64,000 bases of DNA, from the NCBI GenBank assembly GCA_029204225.1, contig CM055095.1, forward strand, positions 45,187,446 through 45,251,445, in the 5' to 3' direction. The stretch is from Diphasiastrum complanatum (taxonomy: Eukaryota > Streptophyta > Lycopodiopsida > Lycopodiales > Lycopodiaceae). The translations under genes and the position numbers were made by a program. Positions 22,809 through 33,723 of the stretch are shown here, piece after piece. The stretch's first letter is position 1. Every line of letters starts with the position of its first letter. The notes below the pieces were generated by a model. The model was not told the DNA's origin and made no database searches. It was given only the letters and a program-made list of their open reading frames with translations.

Positions 22809-23206
22809 ATGGTTGCCCTTGGAGGTGCTCCTCAAGAAGCCAATCCAATCATTTTTAGAAAAACACCACGTTTGGATTCACCCAAATACAATGGATTAAC
22901 AGATCCAGTTAGACTTCTTCAGATCTATTCTGAATCTTGTGAAGTCTATGGCAAAAAAATTTCCCAAGATAAACTTAAGTCTTTTACTATGGTCTTAACA
23001 GGCCAATTTGATAGAACCAGAACCTTACAGAAGTGCCAAGCAATGGAACTATGGTAATGATCAAGAGCACCAGAGCACCACTTGGATGCTTTGCCTGTGG
23101 AGAAAATCATAGAGTTGTAGAATGTCCAAATAAAGAAAAATTTATACTATTCTGTCGTGACTGTGGTTATGGGCATTGCTATAAGGAGTGTCCAGCCAAA
23201 CCGAAG
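22809..23206 (+). pseudogene. Gypsy gag fragment with internal deletion
   Basis: The N-terminal gag motif (TPRLDSPKYNGLTDPVRLLQ) is joined after about 75 codons to CFACGENHRVVECP and CRDCGYGHCYKECP in another frame. The family homologue at 8,833-10,746 has about 400 codons between these parts, so the middle was deleted. It is cut at 23,207 by an LTR that starts TGTTGGG. Confidence 0.8.
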
Positions 23207-23490
23207 TGTTGGGCACTTAGTGGGCCCCACCATAGTACACTGTACATGTAGAGCAATAAGTGCGAGGGCACTGGCTTCCTACGTGTATGAGCACGCAATT
23301 TGGTTTTGTAGAACTTGTAGAATTAGGAATAAGTGACTAGGGGCCTAAAACTCTAGTTAAAGTAGGGTGGATAGTTAGATGTGGTTAATCTAGGTGTGGT
23401 TAGAGTAGGATTTGCAAGCTTACTTCGCAAGGGAAGCACTATTCCCTTGGGAACGAATCTATGCATGACAGGTGAACCAAGGCCGCTACA
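23207..23490 (+). repeat. Gypsy 5' LTR (about 284 bp)
   Basis: It starts TGTTGGGC inside gag and ends GCTACA six bases before a tRNA-Asp primer site. Segments ATAAGTGCGAGGG, CCTACGTGTATGAG and GGGAACGAATCTATGC are shared with the LTRs at 39,890-40,475 and 45,548-46,221, so all three belong to related families. Confidence 0.75.
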
Positions 23491-23495
23491 ATTTT

Positions 23496-23513
23496 TGGCG
23501 CCGTTGCCGGGGA
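23496..23513 (+). other. Primer-binding site, tRNA-Asp type
   Basis: TGGCGCCGTTGCCGGGGA is complementary to the 3' end of plant tRNA-Asp, the primer known for Athila/Tat-group gypsy elements. The copy at 40,480-40,497 differs at one base. Confidence 0.9.
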
Positions 23514-24600
23514 ATAGATTAGCATTTTCTTGCTTTTTAGCTTGCATGCATTCATCTTGTAATTTTTGCTTGTGGAGTGGATGCGTGGGGGGTAGTTTAG
23601 TGTAGAGTAGAGGTTAGATTTGTTGTTTTTTCATGATTTGTTGCTTGTATGATCTGTGGAGGGAGATTTAGAGGTGAAAAACATAAGATCCCAGCACCCT
23701 ATCCCTTCCATAAATCCTAAAAATCATAAATATCAGAAAAAACCATGTAGTTTTGACAAACTATCCAAAAAAGAGCCCAAAAACACCTATCAGACCTCAT
23801 AACTTTATGATCTGCTCAAACCAACCTTCGCCCACCTGGCAGTATGTTTTGCCACACCATCAGTACCTACAACTAGTCAAGCGAAGGTTATTTCCCAGCC
23901 AGTTTGCCAAAATTGCCAAAAAAAACAGCCCAAAAAAATGGAAAAACCTTTGTAAAAAATGTCCAGAATCTCAAAGTAGCCCAAAACACCCCAGACAACC
24001 TTCGCCCAACTTCATTTTCAGCTTCAGAGCCATCATGGAGGTCGGCGAAGGTTAATATTGAGTGTACGAGCTCTAGCGAAGGTTCTTGCTTACCAAAAGT
24101 AAGAATTTGCCATCAGAATCCTCGCCAACTTTAATATCTACAAAAGTACTTACTGTAAACCTTCGCCAGTTTGCCAGTAGCTACTTTTCCATGTTTTCTA
24201 GTTTCAGTGAAGTTGACGAAGGTTAATATTGAGAATAAGTGATCAGGCGAACGTTTCCAGTACTCAGAGAGAAATTTAAGTCCCTTGAACCTTCGCCAAC
24301 CTTCATAAACCTTCGCCAATATATCATTAGTCTTGGCCGAGCTCAGAATAGTCATAAAACATTGTTTTGAAGTATCTGTGAAGTGGGCGAAGGTTAATAT
24401 TACCTATAACTAGTCCAACGAACGTTTCAAGGTCTCAAAAGTGCCAAATTGCCTTCTGAACCTTCGCCAGACTATTTTTCGCCATGATAATGTTCGCCTA
24501 ATCTTCGCCAGCCCTTTGATCATCAATCTTTACTTTCCAGCAGCTCGTCAAAGGTTAGTCTCCATCAGAAGGATAGTGGCGAAAGTGTTTATTCAAATGA
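23514..24600 (+). repeat. Gypsy leader with an array of inverted AACCTTCGCC words
   Basis: AACCTTCGCC-type words start near 23,823, 23,997, 24,157, 24,306 and 24,457. The complement GGCGAAGGTT or a one-base variant occurs near 23,880, 24,042, 24,213 and 24,387, the last three followed by AATATT. The spacing is about 150-174 bp, so this is a degenerate tandem array in which each unit could fold into a stem. The 20-base segment GACGAAGGTTAATATTGAGA at 24,213 nearly matches 24,042. No gag follows. Confidence 0.65.
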
Positions 24601-24999
24601 AATTTAGACTAATTAACTTTGGAAAGTCAAACTCTAAGTCTAATATAAAGTTGGTCTCAATTTGCCAAATATAGAAATGTAGCAAATATGATTAAACTAG
24701 TTGAATCTTTCACAACCGGCTAGACTGTGTGAGGCTTGTGTGTGAGCCAAGAGTCATGCCAGGAGGGCTACAAGAAAGCATAGGTAATACATGAAGGAAT
24801 GGCGGTTCTAAGCTAAATGGATCATTAGAAATCTATGTTGTCAAATCATATGAATTTCATTTTTAAGAGGCCTGTGTTCTAAGTTAAGGGCCTAAGGCCA
24901 TTAAATGTCTGAATTCAATGTACTTTCACCTAATGGTTGGTGAGACAAATAGTTTCTCACGCTATTTTATTTTTGCAGCTTTTACACTTTGTCTATTCT
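24601..24999. other. No recognisable feature
   Basis: AT-rich sequence between the gypsy leader and a decayed DUF7869-type gene. I see no ORF or motif. Confidence 0.4.
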
Positions 25000-26155
25000 T
25001 CCTTGAGCCCACATAAATTTCATGTTCCTCACCTTGCACAAGCTGCAAGAAGTTATTATCTCAAGGAAGATCTGAAGGTTCGACAATTGTAGTTGAAGGT
25101 CCTAATTTATGAGGCCAATGAAATTTTTCAGTTGTTGATGTATATTCAAGATTGAGCAAATTGATTTTTTATTCCTCAAAAAAGTTCATCCACCAATGCT
25201 AATCAAACTCATCAAAAGAATGATAAGCTGCTTGAATACTTGATTCCAAAAAATTTAATGAGGCAAATGGATCAATCTCATGATGTTCTCTTTGCACCTT
25301 TTGTTCTTCTAGCATGGACTTCAAGGGAGACAACACAAGAAGTTTGATTTGAGTCGATGGAATGTTAAGCAAAAATCGAACTCCTTCAAGAGGTAGCCAG
25401 AAAACTGAATTTGAAAATAGTTTGCCCCATAATAATATAATGTCTAATTCGTTACATTTGATTTTAAAGCTAATATCATTAATATTAGCTACGCATCGTT
25501 CTGTTTCATTGGATGCTTAACATAATCACGAAAATCATATGTGTGTCTGATTAATGTCATGTTTGGCTTTGGCACATACAATTCCTCGACAATGCTTTGA
25601 AGCATTGGTAAAGAAAATGCCTTCTTGCATCTCAACCTCTTAGAAAAGCAACTAAACATTTGATCAATTTGACGTGGGTATGGGTATGTCCTACCAACAA
25701 AAATCCTATTCTTACCTTTTTGAAAAAAAAACTTTCTCTTTAGCATGGACAAGTATGCCAAAACAGTTTGGTTTTAATTTTCCCTAGTAGTATTGTCAAG
25801 CTGCAAATAAAGTTTCGAAAGATTTTCACCAAATTCGCAAATTATCTTATGTACAATAGTGATCGTCAAATTTGGATCGTTTTAAACATTGGGATACTTA
25901 AAAAAGGCCTTGGACTCCAAAGTGCCATTAAACACAAATGTTCCAACGAGATAAACTTGAATAAAATCAGGTTCGTTCAAATTTTTGGGCACTTTGACAA
26001 AATGAGGCAACATCGTTTTCTTCTGATCCATGTCGTCAATAACAAGGCCCAATATTTTTGTGGACATTCCAAACATTTCTTTCGATGCTTGGCCAATTTT
26101 TGTCTTTCAAATGTTTGTTGATCTCTATGAACTTGAAGGGCTTTTGCAGCATCCA
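25000..26155 (-). pseudogene. DUF7869-type transposon-associated protein, C-terminal exon, decayed
   Basis: The minus strand reads AKALQVHRDQQTFERQKLAK, a one-base frameshift, then LGLVIDDMDQKKTMLPHFVK, FVFNG, a stop, QLDNTTRENKN, VLAYL, and RQIDQMFSCFSKRL. From memory these match the conserved series of the DUF7869 family (IDGMDQ.K..PH, QLDN..RENKN, VGHTHEDIDQMFS..S), found in mosses, other early land plants and fungi and usually linked to mobile DNA. The metal-site-like HTHED has become RTYPYPR here. A plausible 3' splice acceptor (TATTTTCAG) ends at 26,156, so the exon starts at 26,155. Frameshifts and stops make it a pseudogene. Confidence 0.65.
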
Positions 26156-28500
26156 CTGAAAATACAATGAACTTATTTAATAGAATAAAGATACCATAAT
26201 GATATTCAAAAAGATTGCACCTTAAATTTTTTCAAAACAGGAAGTATTAAAATGAATGACCTAGAATAGAGGAGGTAGAACTACTTGACATCGTAACCTT
26301 AAAAAAAATTCTAACTACAGACTTATGTTAAGCATAGACCAATTAAAATAGTTGACACATAAAACTAAATGTGCTTCACAAACTTGAGTGCATCCTATGC
26401 TGGTCATAGAACCAAATAAAAAGCTATGCAAACGTCAATAGACTTAAACAAGAAAAACAACTAAATGCAAATAAGCAATAAGCCTAGCAAATAGCTGGTT
26501 AATTGGCAGCATCCTTAGAGTTAGGGTTGACCTAAGAGTAGGTTTAGGTTTGCAGGGTCTCGGCGCAGGCTTGAGGTCGGCGTGAGGTGAGGTGAGTCAT
26601 TGCAACTTGGTCCCAGTGCATGTTCCAGGTCGGGGTGAATAGTAATATTATTTCGTATAAGCTAATTTGCAGTTATTAATCAAAATCTATTAACAAAATT
26701 TTAGTAGCTTGATTAATTGTCCTGCAAAATACAACATTTTTTTTAACATTACAATATATTTATTTAAAGCATCTTAAATATGGATATTTTTTTTAAAAAA
26801 ATTAAAAAAATGGGTCTCCATGTCAATTTTTTTTATGGTCATCATGTTTATTACCAGAACGGTAGAAAGTACTTGCAGGTAGTACCAAAACAGCATATAC
26901 ATGTAGTACCAAAGTATCGTATATAGTACCAAAGTACCAAACATGCAGAAACTAAAAGAACCTTAATTGGTAGTCTGGAGGGTCAAAATTGTTACATGAT
27001 AGGGTACTCAATCTTTGGTACTTAAAAGTTTTAGAAACACGTAAACATTACAAAAATAATACAAATATCGTAAATTTGGAAGTAACTAAAGTTTAAATTC
27101 CACCAATTGGTAAACAACACTAAAATAGTACCAAAAAGACCACAATGAATTGTATGCGAACTGCGAACACAAATAAATATATAAAAAAAGACCCAATTTC
27201 ATACGAGAAGTCTAAATAGTACCTATTTGGTAGATTTTAAAATAAAAATGAGACACTTACTATAAAAGAACCAAATTTGGTAGTCAGGAGGATCAGAATT
27301 GATTCACGATAAGTTATGACAGTACCATTCTTTTGTATTCAAAAGTTTTACCAACACAAAAATAGTACCAAAATAATACAAAATTTGTAAAATTAGTACC
27401 CGACTATTGGAGTAATACTACCAATTGGTGTAACAACACTAAAGTAGTACCAAAAAGACCGAATCGGATCGTGTGCAAACTACAAATATGACGAAATTTA
27501 AAAAAAAAATAGAAGCAAATATTGTAGATTCTAAAATAAATATGGTACACACTATAAATCTCAGTAGACCAATTTGGATGATTTTAGAATAAAAATGAGA
27601 CACGAGGTATTAAAGAACCTATTTTGGTAGTGTTGTATCAAAATTGTTACATGATAAGTTCCAGTAGTACCAATACAAACATTCAATACAAATATTCAAA
27701 CATTCATATACAAACATTCAATACAAATATTGCTTCATTACAAACATTCTATAAAAATATTGCTTCATTAGTACAAATAAGTGGCAAACGACTTCGAGGC
27801 TTCAATCTTAAAACAAAAAAGCAAACCAACATGTACCAATAGTATCAAACTTTGGTAGTCTTAGGTTTCAAAAAATGTCAAAATGCAATCGGACATAATT
27901 TTCTTGTTGTTGCACATTGCATGTTGAATAGCTGTTTATAAGCTTTTTAAAATACCAAAGTACCATAGATAAAATAATCAGTCGTGCAAAAACTGTCACA
28001 AGTCTCAAAGTACAAAACAGTAGTTTTGAAAAAAAATGAAATATCACAAGTACCAAAAGTTCCAAAATATTAAAAAGCACCAAACAACTAAATGCTAATA
28101 GATCGAAAAGTACCAAAATGTTGCAAACAACAAATTGAAGAAACGTTTAAAAACTATCAAAAACACCAAAGAGCAACAAACAACAGTACTTTCTGCACAC
28201 CAGAAGTACAAAATGTTCCATGAGGTCCAAACAACAAAAAGAAAAGTTATTTGAAAAGAATATAGAGTACCAAAAGTATATCTTACACAAGTTTTCATAA
28301 GTACCAAATAGAAAATAAATAGTTGTTTATAAGCTTCTACAAATACCAATAGTCCCAAAAGTCCAAAAGATCAAAATATCAGTTGAGTCAAAACTACAAA
28401 ACAGTTCCAAACAACAAGAGGTGGAGTGTGTATCTGCAAAACCAAAGAACGGGAGTATCAAAGATCAGTTTCAGCAATGCAAAAGAAGAGCAGCACCAAG
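26156..28500 (-). other. Intron-like interval with dispersed GTACCAAA words
   Basis: This AT-rich 2.3 kb lies between the two DUF7869-like exons. From 26,860 to 28,380 the 8-mer GTACCAAA occurs about eleven times on the plus strand with many one-base variants, and AATACAAACATTC/AATACAAATATT units recur near 27,670-27,770. No conserved coding motif is present. It could be an intron or a later insertion. Confidence 0.5.
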
Positions 28501-28539
28501 AAAATGAAAATCAAAAAAAAAAAAAAAAACTTGAGTGTC

Positions 28540-28892
28540 GTCAAGAAGATGTACTGGATGCCTGACAACACTCTTTCTTCCAATCCTCTGTCGGCATATG
28601 TCTTTTTTGTTGGGAGGACACTCGAGTTTCTGAGCTCCAAAAGGCATACGAGTTCCTTGACCTGAGCCATGATTATGCTACCTCTAGGCAATTGTCTCTG
28701 ACGGGCACTCAAGGGTAGAACCTCCTCGTCGTCCTTAATTTGAAGACGAGAACTGGCTGCAACAATATTTCTACGATGAACACCCAAAGCACCTGCAATT
28801 CTCGAATGAGGGAGATTCGTTGTGCCATCAGTTTTATTTAGTACCATCACAAGCAAAGATCTCTTCACGAAATCGTCTGCTATTCTGCGCAT
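28540..28892 (-). pseudogene. DUF7869-type protein, N-terminal exon
   Basis: The ORF starts MRRIADDFVKRSLL and contains AGALGVHRRNIVAASSRLQI, LSARQRQLPRGSI and LLELRNSSVLPTKK. From memory, DUF7869 family members carry a related block (LGVHRRN..AA, R...R.D, FWE..TRVSPNKK) upstream of the domain. The ORF then runs into a poly-A tract (28,506-28,530 on the plus strand), which codes for phenylalanine and is probably intronic. The upstream sequence 28,900-29,010 is rich in GATCAG. Confidence 0.5.
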
Positions 28893-29073
28893 AAACTAAT
28901 CGATCAGACAAAGAGCTTGATCAAACAGATCACGATCAGCAAGAAAGACCTGGATCAGCCACAACACGATCAGAAAGAGCACGATCAGCAAGAAAGAGGT
29001 TTATCAGACCAATATTGAGAGATCTTGTGAACGCGATCAGAGAGAGAGCTAGAGCGGGAGATATTTCGAACGC

Positions 29074-29177
<104 letters not shown>

Positions 29178-29747
29178 TCGGTGGCCGATTGTCCCACAAC
29201 AGAAGTAATTATTAAGCAATTATTAGAAATACACACCTGCAAATTTGTTACAAACAGTCATAGTCTCTTCATCTCTAGTGGACCCAGTTTAGAATGTTAA
29301 ACAATAAACATTTTTTTGAATGCATTTCTACCCAAAAAAGGTAGTGTCCTTGACAGTCCATGTTGTACCACCAAACCATGCTTTCAGCCTAACAAGGTTT
29401 AGCGATCTCCTGATGCAAGCCGAGAGGCCGCTATGGCAAAATGGTGCCATGAGTCGAAACGACGAAGCTCCTGCCTATGCGAGCCTTGTCAACCGTAAAA
29501 TTTCCAATCTTAAAAATTGGATTTGTGGATTTTGTTGTTAGAGATGCCTTTTGGGTTTTGGAGGAATTTTTTTGTTTCCATTTGCTCCTTTCACATGCAT
29601 ATGGAGACCTTAAGGACCGGAGGCCTTTGTTAAAGACCAAGCTTGAGGAAAATAGGAGGCATCTGCTGAAGTCGTCTTATCACCAAGAGCTGTATAGTGT
29701 AGACCACAGGCTGGCACACTTAGCATTACAAGATTGATTACTCTGGC

Positions 29748-30248
29748 TTGAATAAGCACACAGGATCTACCATGTTCATTACGAAGTCGGCCCTTAAAGA
29801 ACTCATGGATTTGTATGTATCCCTCTGCAAAAGTTTAAAAAATAGAAAATTTCTTTGCAGGTTGTTAAAAGAAGCAAGACAATATCGTGATCGCTGCAAA
29901 GATTCGAGTATGAAAGTAAATCAACCAATAAGACATGTACTACCAAGCAGATCTGCAAATTTGAGATTCCTTGCTTGCGAAAGTAGCGAAAGTTTAAATA
30001 AAGCGTCACTGTGTCCCACAAACAAACATATTACACTACTGCCAACTGATGCAATCATCCGCGAGTTAAACTTTACAAAAGAAAAGCTCAACCAATTCAT
30101 AGTTTATGAAAAAGGGGATTCAATGTCTGAAAAGAAAGCTTCCATCCACACAAAAATACATCAAACTCAAGCTCTCGACCACACGCAATCGGGTAAGAGC
30201 TCTCCAAAAATTTTAAAGAGAAAAGGCAAGCGCAGCTCAAAGGAATAA
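29748..30248 (+). CDS. Unrecognised 166-codon ORF, basic C-terminus
   Basis: The ORF starts at ATG 29,748 and ends in a Lys/Arg-rich tail (SPKILKRKGKRSSKE). I recognise no domain. It has a helical look (ALKELMDLYVSLCKSLKN) and a central TLLPTDAIIRELNFTKEKLN. It is followed by poly-A-rich DNA at about 30,310. The preceding 29,477-29,737 ORF is in another frame and may or may not belong to it. It could be part of the nearby transposon-like sequence or a host exon. Confidence 0.3.
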   Translation: MNKHTGSTMFITKSALKELMDLYVSLCKSLKNRKFLCRLLKEARQYRDRCKDSSMKVNQPIRHVLPSRSANLRFLACESSESLNKASLCPTNKHITLLPTDAIIRELNFTKEKLNQFIVYEKGDSMSEKKASIHTKIHQTQALDHTQSGKSSPKILKRKGKRSSKE

Positions 30249-30576
30249 GGGAGATAGGAGAAGCACTATAGTTAAGGTGTGAGCATTGAAAAGGGCTTTT
30301 TTATAGGGGGAAAAAAAAAAAGCCAACTGCAAAAAAAATTAATTTTAGGGCTGTTACAAAGCAACATGCAAGTAATGTTTGAGGTTCACATGCTGAGACG
30401 CCAACTTCCTCATGCAAAATAGTATCTCAAAAAGGCACTTTGGGCATTTGCATGCCATGGTTAATGTCTCAAAAACTAAATGCTTTGTCCTTTAACGTTG
30501 ACTTTCTTTCTAATTCCATTGACCAACCTCAACATGTAGTATTTATTGCCTTTGCAAGGCAAGGTTAAAAATGGGG

Positions 30577-30579
<3 letters not shown>

Positions 30580-30612
<33 letters not shown>
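30580..30612. repeat. (GA)n microsatellite
   Basis: A GA run of about 33 bp, one of several in the 29-33 kb interval. Confidence 0.9.
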
Positions 30613-30615
<3 letters not shown>

Positions 30616-31140
30616 TACATTGTGATCGACAAAATGCGAATCTGGCAATGTGATTGGCAATGAGACAAGCACGTTGCACTAACTGTAGATCGCAGCTGGC
30701 ATTCAAGGAAGCTGCCATGTTTGTCACCTTTCTACTTTGAAGAATCAATTATAGAGTAATAGCTGCTGGTCTATCAACAACGCTGCATGCAAAGAGGTGA
30801 TGTGTCCACAAAACGTGGGAACTGGGAGAATTTCTTCCACATATTCTTCTGCAGTGGGTTGGGGGGATCAGCGCACTGATCTGCTGGTTGTTGGCAGACG
30901 GTGGGAGCTACGAGGATCATTTGCAAAAGTTGTTCCACAACAGTGCAGCGTAGACTGCAGTGATCTGTTGGAGAGATTTCTCTTGGCAGGGAGGTGGGGC
31001 ACGCTGACCGGGGACTCACCATTTGTAGAGGTGCTTCTGTTGTGGCATCTTGTTGAGGTGTAACGGTTTGCTGAGTTGGTTACAACGACTAACTACTGGT
31101 TTGGGATGGCTCTAAGTTTTGAGAGCCTCTCTTATTTCGG
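30613..31140. other. No recognisable feature
   Basis: Between a GA tract and the HUH-like remnant. The plus-strand ORF at 30,797-31,063 and its minus-strand shadow show no family resemblance. Confidence 0.4.
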
Positions 31141-31990
31141 GTGTTCAAAGGAGAAGACGATGGAGTCAAAATGGAGCAGGAAGAAAAAAAGGAAGCCAAC
31201 AACCTAAAAAAATACATGAAGAGAAAGGAGACGAAATGTACTAGAAAAGGAGGACAGTCCTTCGTGAAAAAGTATGAGAAGCCGAAGAAAGTCATTGAGC
31301 TCAGTGTTACTATTGGTATTGCTAGCATAGACATAGACCCATCCTTGCTAGTAGTTATGGAGAAATTCATCTTGCGAAGAGAATGCATTGCAGGTGTGTG
31401 CTCACTGGAAAGAGGGGGCAGCTATTGCATTTGCACATGCAAATGATTTGCAAGTGCTTTTGGTGTTGAGTGTTTTGAAAGTAAACCATCGTATTTGACT
31501 CGAACGAAAGACGAACTAGGAGGCAATATTGTTTTGTGTCGTTATTTACGACAGAAAGGCAAAGAATATTTCCAAATTGTGGTGCATGCTGTGACAGAAG
31601 AAGATATGGATAAAGGACGTGAGAAATATATGAAGTATGGCGCTTCTAAAATTAAAAATCGTGTGTAGTTAACACCGGCAAATGTTTTTTACCGGGTGTT
31701 TATATTTCCTTGTTTCATTTGAGGCCGCAATTAAATGCCTCTTTGCCTCAAGTCTTGCTGGCGATGCTGAGGTCAGCTACCCTTTGACGATGTGGGTGAG
31801 CTTGTTCCAAGGAAAAGGAATGGATCTCACAAGAGCAGCAGTTGTGTGGAAGGCAATGAAAGCACCTACAATGGTGCAACTAGAAGACATACACTTAATT
31901 TTCTGTTCGCGTCAGGTTGATTTTCGGTACTTCCAAAAATATGGAACCTAACACTGACAATGTCATTGCTGAACGGATGGACGTGGAACA
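31141..31990 (+). pseudogene. Decayed transposon-type protein, possible HUH endonuclease
   Basis: The frame starts in a Lys-rich stretch, then reads VIELSVTIGIASIDIDPSLL, CSLERGGSY, a stop, IVLCRYLRQKGKEYFQIVVH, AVTEEDMDKGREKYMKYG, KIKNRV, a stop, LTPANVF, and later SYPLTMWVSLFQGKGMDLTR ... EDIHLIFC. This matches the pattern of an uncharacterised eukaryotic family I recall (ERGG...HLH.Q, then EGK..Y..YG..KNR..LTP.N, then W.IP.QGRGMD..R...W). Right after ERGGSY, a shifted frame reads HLHMQM, which would be the His-hydrophobic-His motif of HUH nickases. That reading needs two compensating frameshifts. Stops and frameshifts make it a pseudogene. Confidence 0.45.
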
Positions 31991-32296
31991 ACAAGGAAGC
32001 TGCAAGCAAATGAGAATGACAATCGTAATATGTGGAACTTAGAAGCTCTTCTGATAGCCATGAAAGTGGAACTTTATTTCAAGTTTAGACAGTGTTGTTT
32101 GTAGATGTAGTTTTACGTAAAGACAATATTTTCTGTAAATATTGTGTTATGCAAATGTTCTCGATGCCAAGCTTTTATGCTTTACGAACTTCTGTACCAA
32201 CGTTTAGTAATGAGAACGTAGAAAAGGGTTGCTTTTGTAGTGCAAGTATATGTAATTTTCGGTTTTTTGTTTTTGTATGCAAAAAATCCAGAGAAT

Positions 32297-32335
<39 letters not shown>

Positions 32336-33723
32336 ACATGGGTGGGTTGCGATGAATAACCTTTGGTAGCTCATGAGAGAGAGAATGTTAGCAATGATTT
32401 TAAGCATTTTGATTGGGCCACATGCGCCCGAGTGATTGGGTCACGTGTCCCCCATTGTGTGTGAAGACATCTAGAACAAGACATTCTCAATCTAGAACAT
32501 TCCAGAATATTTTTGCTCCACAACCATTTGGATTGGAAAACTGGAAAATATCTTGAAGTTGGGAAAAGTAGCCATATGAGAGAGAGAGAGAGAACATACC
32601 CCATCATTAATAAACACCCATTCTTGCAAAGTAGAGATGTCATGTCACGCATTAGGGTTTTTAGAAACCCGTGAATGGGGTTAGATAGGTGCTGGTGGGT
32701 ATGGAAAGCGACACATGGACCTTGCATTTGTCCCAAAAAACCAAAAATTACTCCAAATTCAAAAGCCCGCCAAATTGCAACGAGGCCATAACCAGTCTTG
32801 CTGGTCTTTGGAGCGTTCTAGCTTATTAGGGCTTTTTCCGGAGCGTTCTGCTTATTAGGGCTTTTGACGAGGATGCAAACCGCTTTTGGGACGATCTTGT
32901 GCACCTATTAAGTTGCCAAGGATGTGGGTTTTCCACACAGGCACCCTGAGTGTCATAAAAACTCTTTCTTTGTGAAATTTTTTGGCAGATTCTGCCAAGA
33001 TCTTGGCTGGGCGCCCATCCGAATTGCGAAGGTCTCTGTTGTAGGGTTTAAGAAATTGGGGTTTTTCAAAATAAGGCTATTTAGTAAAAATCACAACACA
33101 TTTTCTTATGGAACATCCGAATACTTAATTCGCCACCTCATCTTTTGCATTCCAAGATCTTTAGATTTGAAACAATGGCTAGTATTTTTCTTGTATCATC
33201 CTTTGTGTTAGGTCTAGGAATCTGCTAGAGAACACTCGGTTATGCCAATTTTTGTGTGTTATGCAGTGCTGAATTAATTTTGTCTTAGTCATGCTAGATT
33301 TGTTGTATTTGTGTAGATTAGAAATTGCACTCAAGTGCTCCTGTGTGGTTAAATATACTACTGCTTGTTCAAGAAAGTTGAGGTAGAACAATGGAAGTTC
33401 ATATAGATTAATAGCTTCGGCCTAGGTATTCGGAAATTTTTGAGAAATTTCTTAAGCTTGCTCTGTGCTTCAACTCCAGCACTACTGCCCGAGTGTACAA
33501 ACATAATGTCGAATTATGTGACTAAATAATCCATGCATTGGATGCAGCATACACATAATCCATGTAGCATTCGATGCGGCTAGCTCAAGCATTATGTTTA
33601 TGTGACTACATCAAGCATTAGCATTATCTAACACGGTAATGCTATGCCACAATGATCTAATATTTGGCCAAGCTTTTTATCAAACTCATCATAAATGAGT
33701 AGCGCTCACAGCTAAGAGTTTCG
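31991..33723. other. Intergenic, GA tracts, no gene seen
   Basis: It holds (GA)n runs at 32,300-32,334 and 32,579-32,592 and short ORFs without family resemblance. The last few hundred bases before 33,724 may be the promoter and 5' UTR of the NYN gene, but no TATA box stands out with confidence. GCATTA-type words recur at 33,510-33,650. Confidence 0.4.

Noticed and set aside
23820-24480. Possible CRISPR array because of the regularly spaced short repeats
   Set aside because: The repeats are 10-mers in both orientations with variable spacing, in a plant retroelement leader. There is no cas gene and no uniform repeat length.
26860-28380. GTACCAAA words as a tandem satellite
   Set aside because: The spacing is irregular and the sequences between the words differ. 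It is a word-enriched interval and not a tandem array.
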